Source: Ceratodon purpureus
Lineage: Eukaryota > Streptophyta > Bryopsida > Pseudoditrichales > Ditrichaceae
Length of the DNA stretch: 64,000 nucleotides
Assembly: GCA_014871385.1 (NCBI GenBank)
Contig: CM026423.1
Coordinates: 15,854,467 to 15,918,466, forward strand
Reading direction: 5' to 3'
The position numbers were made by a program, and so were the translations under genes. Of the stretch, positions 48,038 to 60,171 are shown one piece after another (position 1 is the stretch's first letter; every line of letters begins with the position of its first letter). The notes under the pieces are model-generated. The model saw only the letters and a list, made by a program, of their open reading frames with translations, searched no databases and was not told the origin of the DNA.

Positions 48038-50668
48038 GTAGCAAAATCTCAAAGTGTTCCCTTCTCAATTCCTAAGTTCTGACCGGAACCTTCCTTCAGA
48101 ATCTTCGTGGACACGACTGTTCTGTGTGGTACAGCTTCCATCATAGTGACTACACTGTTCTTCGTTATGAACAGTGAAGCCACGTGGCGTGATACTATTC
48201 TGTACGAGTTATAGAAGTCACAGCTGTAATTTCCTTAGATTTTTTATATTTCTATTTATATTTTAGAGTCATTTTCTCTTTTTTATTTGAATGAAGAACA
48301 GTGGGAATATACTTTCTGTAATTTAGATGAAAGACAAAACAACAGAAGGTACGTATTTCTCTTATATTCACCATCAATGCAGAGCTTGTGAATTCAAACA
48401 AAATTAGCCCAAATGTTGGTGTATTTTATTCAAGTCCTACCTACTTACTAAAAGTACAATATGTGAATTTGAATTTTGTGTGCTCATTGAATACAGACTA
48501 GGTACAATACCAGCAATGTATTATCTGGTTTTGGTGTTTTGTGTTGAGCAAGGATATTTCTAAACTGAGACCAAATAGTTATCCAATGGTTGTGGGTTTT
48601 GTAACTGTTTTTATTATCCCTCTTTCCCTTTTGATTTTGACGCTGGTGACTAGATTGGGACAACTTTCCATTCCTCAATCCTTTTGCAAGCAACCTTATA
48701 TTTGTAAACAACTATATTTGGAAGAATATGTCTGTGGAAATCTGTCATGGTAGAAATCTCTCAGTTGACTCAACTTTGTAGAACTCCTATCAAATTAAAG
48801 AATACTGAAGTTTATATCAAACATGAATATTTTTCATATGCGTGGAAACTAATGAGAAGTATATGACAATTTTGTTAAAAATAAAAATAAAAATAATCTA
48901 ATGTTTATGATAGATTTGAATGTGACATTTCAATCTATAATTCACAACTCAATTGATCAAAATGAATTTACTTGAACAATAATATAGAAATACCATGAGT
49001 TTTGTTTGATTTCCCTTCAAATTGTTTAAATCAATTCTAAATAGCTTTGATGTTTATAATTGCCTCAAAGAAGAGAGATGAAATTAATATTCATTGAACA
49101 TTATTTTGGCTCTTCCTTAATCCTCAAAAGTAGTTGATTCCCTTAGGTTGAAAAAACAATGGCTATACTTCATACTTCGTACCGTTCAAATTGTAGTCGG
49201 TTAACTACTTATTGTCTTATATTTAATAATTATCTACAATAGTATATTCAAACAAAATTCATAGTATCCGAGTCAAACTTTGTATGGCTTTCTAAATATT
49301 TTGATTATTTTTTATATCATAAGAAGATTCCAATTGTTTGTCAGATAGATAAAGAAACCCTAAAAAAAAATTAAAGAAAATCTATACTTTGTTAATCAAG
49401 TTTTAGAAGTGTAAGATTTCTATAGTTTTTTTGAACCAAAATTACTCATAACAAGTAGTGAGTTTTTACATAATATTGTTTCATCAATATATGTATTACA
49501 AACATCACTTTTAAAATCCAAATAAATAAATTATCAAAATTTTAATCTTCGTTTTTTACAAAAAGTATTTGAAATGACTCAAGATGTTTGTTATATTTAT
49601 ATATATAAAAAGATTGATATTACAAATGTAATTGTTCCCTTATAAACCTTCAAATCCAATAATATTACTCATAATCCACCTTCTAATCCATAAAAAATGT
49701 AGAAGACAATACCTCATACCATTGACCAAACACAACGAGGCTACCATCATAAAACCATAATACAAAATTGTACGTTAAACATACGAACCATTCCTAAACT
49801 CTAACCATCCACAATGCCAGGATATCATAAATTTACTTTTGAAAATTACAAAATAGATCCCCCAAAGTACCAACACCTCAATTAAGGACCCCATATAGAT
49901 TTGACAAGTAAATAATACCACCAAGTTATACCATCAAATAGTACCACCAAGTTATACCATCAAACAATACCACCAAATTATTCCATCATGACATGGTACC
50001 ATCAAATAATACCACTATATACTATAGTTGACTATTCACAATGCCAAGATATCATAAATTTACTATCACGAACTACAAAATAGATTCCCCAAAGTACCAA
50101 CACTACAATTAAGGAAGGTCCCATATAAATTCAACAACAAAATAATACCACCAAGTTATACCATCACACAGTACCACCAAATTATTTCATCATAACATGG
50201 TACCATCAAATAATACCACCATATAGTACTGTAGTTGACCAAAACACACAAGTGCAATGTGTTACCAAATACACAAGCCGAATGTGTTGACACAAGCCAC
50301 TTGTGGGTGATTCTCAACAGCATCTAACAAACTCCAAGGCAAACAACAACACAGAGTTCAATGATCAGCATATTAACAAGCAATCCAGGAGGCACTGCAC
50401 ATCAGACGAGTCTACAGCGGAGACATACTATAAAGAGCCCAGTGCATAATGAACCTGCAGCGATCAGTCTCACAGTCTGCTCAGTGCCTCGCTGTAGAAA
50501 TCATCTGCAAATTTCATGTGCTACTTGTGTTTCGTATGCAGAAGATTCACCAATCTCACACAAGCTGTGATTGTTGATCGGGGACTGAGCGAAGCTGATT
50601 CTTGGTGTGTTTGTTCATAGAGGAATTTTTTATGTGAGAGACTGATTTCCATCTAGATCACTAGAATC
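48038..50668. other. AT-rich intergenic region with a local duplication
   Basis: About 230 bp at 49800-50030 are repeated in tandem at about 50030-50235 (AATGCCAGGATATCATAAATTTAC, TACCACCAAGTTATACCATC). No gene is seen. The last 300 bp probably form the promoter/5' UTR of the following gene. Confidence 0.5.
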
Positions 50669-51301
50669 ATGACGTCCAATACTACACCACCAACAAAACA
50701 GTGGCTGGAGGTGAACTGCAGAAACACTGGTCGCTTTGACATACTATGGGAGAATGTCGACCGCCACTGGGAGGTCGTGGAGAAGAGTGGTTCGATGATC
50801 GCTCAGCTGCAACAAGACCTGGACCGGCGGAAGGCGGAGAACGACGCACTCCAGGCGGAGCTAGACAAGCTGAAGGGATGCGCCGCGCAGAGCTGCGACC
50901 GCAACCAGCTGGCAGACAGGATCCGGCAGTTGGAGTGCGAGGTGCGGGAGAAGCAGAACGCCATCGCCGACGCCGAGGCCAAGTCCGAGAGGGCCCAGGA
51001 GGAGCTGGCCAAGCAGACGAAAGCCGCTGCAGATGCCAAGGCACAGGCCAAGAAGGCCCAGGAGGAGCTGGCCAAGCAGAAGAGCAGGCTGGGAGGCCGC
51101 ATCGGCAAGCTGACCGACAAGGTGAAGGAGCAGGCGGCCAAGCTTGCAAAGGGCGTCAAGGTCATTACCAAATTCTCTAGACAAGTTGTAACTAAGACTG
51201 TGGAAAGGGTGGTGGCTTGCGGCAGAATTGTCTCCGAGAGGGTCGCCCGGTACCGTCGGCACCGGCACTGGGGTCGCCGTGTACGTTATCACAAAATGTA
51301 A
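50669..51301 (+). CDS. Coiled-coil protein, 210 residues, unknown
   Basis: A single-exon frame from ATG 50669 is markedly GC-richer than the AT-rich surroundings. Residues about 40-165 form a long coiled coil rich in Ala, Lys, Gln and Glu (QQDLDRRKAENDALQAELDKLKG, then QEELAKQTKAAADAKAQAKK). An internal repeat of QEELAKQ occurs 20 residues apart. The C-terminal 45 residues are strongly basic (VTKTVERVV, RYRRHRHWGRRVRYHKM), suggesting nucleic-acid binding or a membrane-surface contact. No signal peptide or membrane span is seen. I do not recognise a family. Open frames on the other strand over the same bases reflect GC-rich codon use. Confidence 0.75.
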   Translation: MTSNTTPPTKQWLEVNCRNTGRFDILWENVDRHWEVVEKSGSMIAQLQQDLDRRKAENDALQAELDKLKGCAAQSCDRNQLADRIRQLECEVREKQNAIADAEAKSERAQEELAKQTKAAADAKAQAKKAQEELAKQKSRLGGRIGKLTDKVKEQAAKLAKGVKVITKFSRQVVTKTVERVVACGRIVSERVARYRRHRHWGRRVRYHKM

Positions 51302-51460
51302 CCCCGTATTGAAGCTTATTTCCCACCCGGTCACCGAATTTTTTCTCCCGGTCATCTGATTGGGCACCCGGTCGCTTCCTTTGGCACCGGTCACCTCGCG
51401 TGGTACCCGGCCATCATGTTGGCTACCTGGTCATGTCGATTGGTACCCGGTCATTTCAGA
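51302..51460. repeat. Degenerate CACCCGGTCA repeats after the coiled-coil gene
   Basis: About six imperfect copies of (G)(C/T)ACCCGGTCA occur, spaced 20-30 bp, directly after the stop codon and probably in the 3' UTR. Confidence 0.7.
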
Positions 51461-54400
51461 TGTAGTAGTGAGGGAGAAATCGATGTCTTAGAGTTTTAGT
51501 AACTGGTGATGGTGATAATGGTGCGGGGTGGAGGTAGGGTGTGCCCCTTCGGAGTATGAGGTGGCATTTTTGGATCAGGGAAGGGGAAGAAAGGGGCTGG
51601 TAATGTTAGAATTTTGGAGGGGAATAGCTGTAGGATCTAATACCTTACTTGTAGATGTATATGTACCCCAAATCTTACATTCAAATTCTTTACTGTTTAT
51701 GAGTACTTAATGCTCAAAGTTGAAAAAAAAAAGTTTTTTTCCTTGTTGCAATATGGATTTGAAGTGTTTTGTGAAACAAAAAAAACAATTTCAAAAGTAA
51801 ATTTGGTGTGAGGCTTTTAAAATTATTATTTTTAGGTGGGTTAAGAATATGTCCATGCACTTTTTCCCCTCATACGACCTATAAAACTTAAAGAAATGCT
51901 TCATGTTTCACATGGAGGTATGCTGAGATTCAAATACAAAGGCGTGTCTTTGATAGCAAAATAGGCATATGGAGAAATATTGGATTGAAAGTCCAAGCAG
52001 TGTAATCATGCCTGAAAATCTTATTTACAAGTTCAAAAAACAAAACTTGAAATATAATAAACTCTCAATTTATGATGAATTTTTAAAGTTTCTATAATCT
52101 GATTAATTTTGGGGAGATTTTGAGCATATATAATAGTTTTGGGTAGATTTCAATATGCCCTAATAGTGTTTTCAACCTTTGACTACAAACGTCTCATAAA
52201 ATATGTTGAATTTTGAAGCATGAATGGTCTTGTTGTAAAGATATGATAATTGTCTATAATGTGCTAGAATTACAACTTCATCCTATAAAAATTAGGCTAC
52301 TTATGGGGAGCCTCAACGGACCCTAAATCATACCATTTTTATTGGGTTGATGCTTTAGAGAAAAATTATAAATTATATATTAATTGATGTTATATAATTT
52401 TTCACTCAAACATACTAAGGATTAGCATTTTCTTTAGCATGATATTAAAATCCTCTAAATACACAAGCATTTTGATTTCAAACATTGCATGGATATTCTA
52501 TACATTTACATATAAATCTATATATTATATATTTTTTTATATATTTAGTTATAAGTAAATATAAAAAAAGTTATCTATATAAATAATAAGTTATAAGTAG
52601 CAAATTGTACAATGGATTGTGCTCTAAATTAAGAAAACATGTTTCTATCAATAAGTGTGTATTTTTGACAGTTTTGGCTCTAAAATTCACCAAAAGCCTT
52701 TAGAGGTGAATAATTACAATATTAATGAAGAAATTCAAATCATTACATTATAGTTCATAGCAATAAAAAAAAATGTTCAAATTAAATATTCAAGATAAAC
52801 CTAAATTATTCTTTACCACATTGAGAAGTCGGGCTTTTGTATTGAAGTTTGCACCTTCAAGAACTTAAAAAATAACTTAAAAAGCATTGAAAAGTAATTT
52901 TTTTGAAAATTATATAAAAAAAAAACAAGAATAGAATAAATTAGTTTTTGCAATATTTTGTTATTTCTAAGCCATTTAAGGTCATTTTTATGGATACACT
53001 GTTCTAAAACCAAAATTGAGAGATTCAGTTTTTGAAAGGCTAACCTTACATTTTTTCAAAAAAAAAATATTCGTTTGCCAGATGACAAACCAGCCATGGT
53101 GTTATAATATTTGTACAACGCAAGATAAATAACAAATGTAAAAACTTAAACTCTAAATAAGCAGTCAAACCACCCTCTACAGTCACACTTCCTGTAAAAT
53201 ATCATTTGCATGAAAGAAAAACGAAAAGGAATTCTGCCATTGGGTAGAATTAATCTTGTACTCACCACTGTTCTTTTACGTGGAACGTCCAATTAAAGAT
53301 ATACTTTCTACATTGAATGTCTGTTGTTTTCAAATCAAAATAATTCACCACTTGCTGCAGAAAATGTAACCAACTCGTTTTGTTTTTTCACTCCTCTATA
53401 AATGCAAGACAGGAGGAATCACAGGCCCGGGAGTCTCGGTATTGGATACCCACCCATACCCGCGCTCCCATGTCCGCAGACACCATCCGTCCCGCCCGGA
53501 TGATAGCATAACTATTCATCACCCCAAATCACGTCTAAACAGTTTCGTCCACCAAATTTCATTCGTTACAGCACCACCCCTCTACTGTACTGTACAAACA
53601 GTCCCATTCACATTTGAACCGGGTGTTTGGTTATATAATGTGGGAATAGCCTTTCCTCATTTGGAGCCCTAATTCTATGACTACCGGTCATCTTTTTTTT
53701 TTTTTTTTTTTTTCATTTTATGTTCATTATTACAATTGAATTAAACCAATTTTAACCAATAATATGGAGTAATTCCACCTCCCAATCACAATCAAACCCC
53801 AAATTTCCGGTTTAAGCATAAATAGTTAATATAGTGGACTCAAAACAATACCACTAGTATTTACTCTAGTGGTGGAAAGCCATCTCACTTTCTTGATCTA
53901 AAAATTCAACTTTCTTCTTATACTTGTCAATATTTTCAACATTATACTACCAATTTCCATCCAAAATGATTAATAATTTTATACACGGGTAGAACATGTT
54001 CTAATTTTGGATGAAAATTAATTTCTATCTAATTGGGATTAGTGCAGTGGTGATTTTTTCACAAGTTCTCTAACATGTCCAGGGACATGTTCATGAAAAA
54101 AAAACATTTCTTGTGGACGAGTTCTTAGAAAATGAACCGATTTTTGGATGTGTCAAATTTAATTTGCACATGTTCTAAAAATATGTGTATTTTTTGGATA
54201 ATTTTTTTCCAAAAAACTAATGGTATAAATATCAATTACATTATGTCATATGTGACATGTGCATATAAACATAATGAAATCAAACCTCTAATTATCTATT
54301 CAAAATACCATATGTTAGTAGCAGCTTAGGTAGAAAACAATTAATTAAAAAATTGTATTAATTTTATGGAAATTCTTGACTTTGTTTGTTGAAAAAATTA

Positions 54401-55420
54401 AAACAAAAAATTGCGGTACTGTCCAAAATTACATGAATTCAGCTGCATGTTGCAAAATCCACTTTACTTTTCTACAATATCTTTTTTTAAATGACATAAC
54501 TCATAAAATCTTTGACCTATAAGGCTACATATAAAACCACTAACACACAACATTATGTGTTCTTGAAGTACTATTGCATGCGATTAGGATCAAGTTAAAG
54601 GTAGAAGTAGCGGCCATCCCTAATGAAAGTAACCTTAATTTTAAAACTGCCCAACTTTGAGATAGTATTTTTTGAACTATCTAACCGCTTTTTGAACTCT
54701 AATTAATTATTTGGGGAAGTGGCGCCTAGACTGCTAATAGCTTACTGTATCAATCTTGAACGGCTCAATTCACCTACACACATTGATTCATCAACGACAA
54801 ATTTAGAATTTTTTTAACACAATGTCAAAGATTATAATTGAAGGTTAATTTAGCTATTAAATTATAATTAACTTATATAAACACGTTCAATTTTGTTTCT
54901 TCAATTGCTACTTACTTTCAAATAAGTAGATGAATGCTCTTATCTTTCATGTATCATAGCTCCCCAACTAGGCCGAATGAGTATGTATCTATTTTTTTAT
55001 TTTTATAAATTTTGATTTAAAAAATAAAATTACAAACAATGTGAAAGGTTTATTTATACCTTTAGCGGGACGGGTATTTCAATTTCCAACCAGTTTTGGG
55101 ACGGGTTTTTTTTTAACCTTTCCATCGACGGGTTGGTTTTAAAATTACAAGTTTGGGAACTGGTTGCATTTTTTTTTGCCTTTCAATTCAAGGTTTTTGG
55201 ATATGGATGGGCTATAACTTTGTGAGAAATCAGCCCTGGATGAGGGATTTCCCGCCTCAGACACACGAATTCGCAATACAAATTACTCGTCCACCCAAAA
55301 TCACGCCGAAACGCAATCATCGTACCCTGAAAGATTCATAACGAACTGTCATCCACGATACAACGACAGGTGAGTGGATGAAGAACTAGAGATTCATCTA
55401 ACTTAAAGCCCGAGATCACG
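51461..55420. other. AT-rich intergenic region, no gene recognised
   Basis: Very AT-rich. It includes a T-tract of about 23 bases near 53692-53714 and TATA-rich stretches near 52510-52600. No frame has protein-like composition. Confidence 0.55.
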
Positions 55421-57614
55421 CGGAGGAGGGCTCATCCATCCATCCAGCCGGGGAGGGCGAGCGGCGGCGAAGGCATCGAACAAGGAACGGAGGCTCCACG
55501 CCCGGCACCCGCGGCGACGATGCGATGGCGGGGAGTCCAGCAGCGGAGAAGCGAGTCCAGCGACGCGAGCCTGTCGTCGGATGGGCCGATGGCTATAACG
55601 GGGAAGCGCGGGCTAATAATACTGTTTCCTTTGCTGCCGCGCATTACTATAAGCGTCGCGGGGTTGGGAACCGGCTCCACTGGAGGTCGACTAGAGCGCA
55701 CCATGACATGCTCGGCGCTGCCAGCTCCAGCGCGGAACCAGGGAGGCAGACGAATTGCCAGCACTCATCATGCAGGGATGTGGGATAGTGATCATGATGA
55801 TACTTGTCGCTGGTTCTGTCTAGTCTCACTGGGATCGCTTTGTCTGAGCGCGACCGGGATCAGGGATCATCGACATCAGGCTCCAGTGCGGACCTCGACG
55901 GTGCAGTGTCTAGATTGTATCGTCGATGCACAGGTCTGGATTAGGCGGTGGAGTGGGAGTCGGTGGTGAGGAGGGGCGGCATTGGTGAGTTTCGGAGGTT
56001 TGTTTTAAGGAGCGGGTTTAGTACCAGGTTTTAGATCTTGTGTGGGCGTGAGATCGTGCCTCGTGGAGGGCGGCGCCGCGTGGGTCGAGGCGGCACGTCG
56101 TGGGGCGCTTGCAGTTGATTTTTTGGACTGGTGGTACGTTGGGACTGCTCCTGGTCTTGAATGGTGTTGGAGATTCGGCTGTCATGTTTGACTCTGTGTT
56201 GGATTTGTCTTGGATTTCGGGTAATGTGGGGGTTGTGTTAGTGAGTTGAGGGGTTTAAGGGGTTTAGGTTGTCAGATCTGTGGGTGAGGGGAGGTGTTGG
56301 ATTAGTTGGGATTAGTGTCGAGTTGGGATTCGAAGTGGTGGGCGTTTTTGAGGTTCTAGAATGTGGATGAGCTTTGGTGAAGGAATGGCAGGGCATTGAC
56401 ATTCTCTGTTGTTTTCCTCAGATCTGTGCATTTGAAGGGCAGCGGCTATGCGAGGATCTAGTAAACGCATTTGCTGAGGGTAGACGCACACTGTCGGGAG
56501 AGGAGGGGACGCTGTGAGCTGGGGACTCTTTCGGGTATGTTTTTTTTGATACAACAATGCCATTGATAGTGGTAGCTGATATTCCATAGGATTTCGTGAG
56601 CAATGCGGATGAGCTAGTGAGCAATGCAGCGGAGAAATCTGAAGTTTTAGGACAGTTTGTGCCTATGATGTTATTTTTGAATTGAGCGTATTGACAGTCA
56701 CCGATTGTCACGTGATGCCCAATAACATTGTCACTACCACTGAGGCACTTCTAGAAAATAAGCGGAACAATCATACGAATCTGTTTTTTTGGGCCATACG
56801 AATCTGTTGCAATGGCGATTTATATATTTTCGCCGCGCTCTTCTTATCGTTTCTTCGACCGTCTTCAGAGACCTAAGGGATAACCTATATCCATTCCTGT
56901 TACTCTTGCCGATGACGATATTTTTAAATCAAGCATTTGACACATTGTCGGACTGTTACGTGTTGCTGATTCTAATTGTCACTACCACTAAGGCAATTCC
57001 GTTGCTAGTTCATCTAATTTTGATACGGTACCAGTGATGTGAATTATTTGAATTGAAGAGCAGTGCATATCCTTGCACCATGATTCTTTTTCAATTGTCA
57101 CTACCACTGAGGTACAGAGCCGAAATTAGTTGAATAGACGTGGGTATTCGATGGGAACGCTCACAGTTGTAATGTGGCTTTTGAGCACCCCAGTTAGTGT
57201 ATGGAATCAGTTTCTGTCGCACGCTGAAACTTAAGATTTTTGCGTTTTGTTAGATTCACATTCTCTCGGGCCGCTCGACATTTCTGCTTGACTTGCATGC
57301 ATTGCTGATGCAGTATTTGCTTGTGATGTTGCAGATCTTTACTGATCCTGGATGTGGACACATCATTCAATCACACTGGCGACCTCAGGCTCTTACATTC
57401 GGCTCAGGTTTAGTATGGATCTGATACAACGTTGTTCGCATTGAACTCGTCGACCATTTTTTGGGTGACCACACGACGTAGTTGTGGGAAAAAAAATGCT
57501 GCTTTACTGTCTCCGTAAAGGAGATTAAGGTTAGGAACGCTGGAGAATTCACCAACAGAGCGGTCGCCGGAATTCTGCTCCAAAATCTGCAAAGGCCTGC
57601 GCAGCCTGGCCAAG
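55421..57614 (+). promoter_or_regulatory. GC-rich leader/promoter region of the DUF688-type gene
   Basis: An abrupt rise in GC at about 55420-56100 (CCATCCATCCAGCCGGGGAGGG, GGCGGCG) suggests a transcription start and long 5' UTR, possibly spliced. Overlapping short frames here lack protein evidence. Three copies of ATTGTCACTACCACT lie at about 56728, 56977 and 57096. Confidence 0.45.
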
Positions 57615-60171
57615 ATGATGATGATAGGCGCAGATCCGGATCGGGGCGCTCTGACTCCTCGTTCCGACCTTTCTGGCGATTCTTCTGACATCGTGGGCAC
57701 CCCTGGCGTGATCCCGTTCACATGGGAAGAGGAGCCAGGCCGCCCCAAGGGACCCGGTGAAAAGATTTTCGAGTCTGTTCTCTCCAGAGATTTTGACAGG
57801 AGTGAGTCTCTCCAAGGCTCAAGCTCGAACTGGCCACGTGAGATAGTGGAACAAACCGACGAGCTTGACACTTCTGGCACTGACGGATCCAGCCCTGATG
57901 CCCACATCATGAAGCTTAACCTCCGAGCAAGTCTCATGGGAGTGCACATCCTCGATGATGAGACAGAAATGTTCTTCAGCAGGCAAGTGAGTAACGCAAG
58001 CAGAGATACTCACAACTTCCAAACTAGCGGTGCAGTGCCCTTTACCTGGGAGGTGGAGCCAGGTCGGCCGTTGCAGCCGGCCGCTTGGCAAGAGCCGAGC
58101 ATGGGGCCTCTCACTCCTCCTCCTGGAAGCAGGCCTGTCAGTGGGATCCTCTACCCTAGTCAATTTGCTAACAGACCTACAAGTGGGCTGCTCTACTATG
58201 GACCTCCTCAAAGTGGGAGCAGACCCTCAAATGGAGCTCCCTACCCTGGCCAGCCTGACCTTGGGCCTGATACTCAGTACAGTGGTGGGATGCACTTCTC
58301 TGAAAAGCTTTTCAAAAAATTAGTCGGGCAATCGAGGACGGCACCAAATACGACTTCGATTACGCAGTATGATGGTGTGACAGTGTCCAAGTCGAAGAGA
58401 AGGGGGGAAAGCTCAACCGAGACCTTGGATCGACACTTTGGTCATTATAGTTCTGACATGAGATATGATCCGGACAATGATTCAGTGTCTCCAACCAGCA
58501 CACTAGACCATCATGAAACCGAAACTTCGCCTTCCTCTGAGTCAGAAAGATATTACCCTTCCAGGAACCCTAATCTCACACGGTACCTGGATGCACACAC
58601 CTCTCGGGGCAGGTATTCCTCGCAGGATATTGCTGCCTCTGTGGGTCGTCCTTCCTCCCAGCTAGCCCAGTGCTTACTCTCGCTCACAGCCATGGCCGAC
58701 GATACAACAGATGAAGATGACATTATTTTCGAGCAGCCGAGCACGAGCGCTCCCTTGTGGCAACCCCAAGTGCAACCTCAAGTGCAGCCTCAAGTGCAAC
58801 CAGCTGAGCCGCACATGGACTGGCCTATCGTGCAGTACCAAGGACCACCAACTAAACCGCAGCATAGGCATCCGAAGAGTAGCACAACATCCCCTAAAAG
58901 TGGGAGAACCATTGAGAGATGGTCCTCTAACAGCAGTTCATGGAATCTGTCGTTGTTGTCGAAACCGTCCAAGTCGACGGTGACGAAGGTTTCGGTGTCT
59001 GGCAGCAAGAAACCCAGGAGACACTCCTCTGGAACCTCCAATGGTGTTACTTTGAGAGAGGTACACACTGGAGCCAGCTCTTCCACTGCATACGATCGAA
59101 GTGGAGATGCACATGGGAGGCACAAATGGGAGAGAGACTCGTCTGGATCTCTACCGAGTGTGGAGGAGCTTGGCTTTGAGGCTTATGATCGACCTGGAGA
59201 GGTAAGTGGTTTTCCGCGCAATTCCAATTAAGAAATGTTAGTTGTGACGAGGTGACGATTGCACCTCGACGATGAGCTTTTATGGTGCTATTTGCAGAAG
59301 TAAGCCTGTATCCTAATGAAGTTGTTATTGTTTATCAGCAGATGGTGCACACGTTGGATGAGGAGGATTTCCCCTTCTCTCCTATCGCATCTTCTTTCGT
59401 TTTCGGCGAACACAACAACTCAGTGGAGTTTTCACAAAGAGGTGGTCGAAGTGGCATACCAAGAGCTGTGGGACCCATTGTGCAAGAATTTACATCTTCC
59501 AACTTCGAGTTGATTGATTTCCATGAAACGATGTCAAACCTAAGTGAAGGGTCTCACACCTACTCCCTGGAGGGTGGTTTCTTACAACCTGAGCAAGACT
59601 GGATTCCGACCAAGAGCTTTCATTACATCAAAGGCCCGAACGTTGAGATCGTGGAATTGGGAACCTCAAACCGCGTATTCAATGGGTACATCGAAATCAA
59701 TCACTCTGGAAGATTTAGCATCGATCTTCAAAGAGGGCCTAGACTTGAGCGCCATCAAGGCTGGAGCGCCGCCATCGAGAAGACTCCTGATGTGTTGCTC
59801 AGAATCGTGGAAGAGGCCAGTAGCATGAGCCACAGGAGACGATCAAATGCTACCAAATATGGATGTTTCTCCACTTGCAGATGCCTGGTATATAACACCT
59901 TGTAAACTTATTATTATTTGGCTTAATTTCATTCACCGGCTCTGTTCGAAAGTTGTGTGTCTTCTGAACTCGTATACTAATTTGGACCTTTATGTGGGGA
60001 TGTTGTTTTTTGCAGCCGGTTCGCAAAAAAGGACTCCTTGGCAGATGCTTGACATCGAATCAGACACACCGGGTTGCTGTTGCTAATAGCTTTGAGTCAC
60101 GGCTGAGGTCTCGTTCATTGGGGTCAGTGAGCGCTAAAAACCATAGTACAAGCCCCTTCCAATTTTTCTGA
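57615..60171 (+). CDS. DUF688-type protein, 762 residues (3 exons)
   Basis: Exons are 57615-59201, 59342-59887 and 60016-60171 (TGA 60169-60171). All are phase 0 with GAGAG|GTAAGT, CAGCAG|ATG, CTG|GTATAT and TTGCAG|CCG. The family mark, P-F-T-W-E-x-E-P-G-R-P, occurs twice (VIPFTWEEEPGRPKGPG at about residues 32-48 and VPFTWEVEPGRPLQP near 140), as in plant DUF688 proteins. The rest is Ser/Pro-rich and probably disordered, with a repeated VQPQVQPQVQPAEP stretch. The C-terminal exon is basic (PVRKKGLLGRCLTSNQ). The molecular function is unknown. The conserved short motifs suggest a scaffold or regulatory protein. The start is the first ATG of an ATG-ATG-ATG run. Confidence 0.85.

Noticed and set aside
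55432-55969. ORFs of 87-149 codons in the GC-rich leader
   Set aside because: GC-rich DNA opens several frames at once, and none has a recognisable motif.
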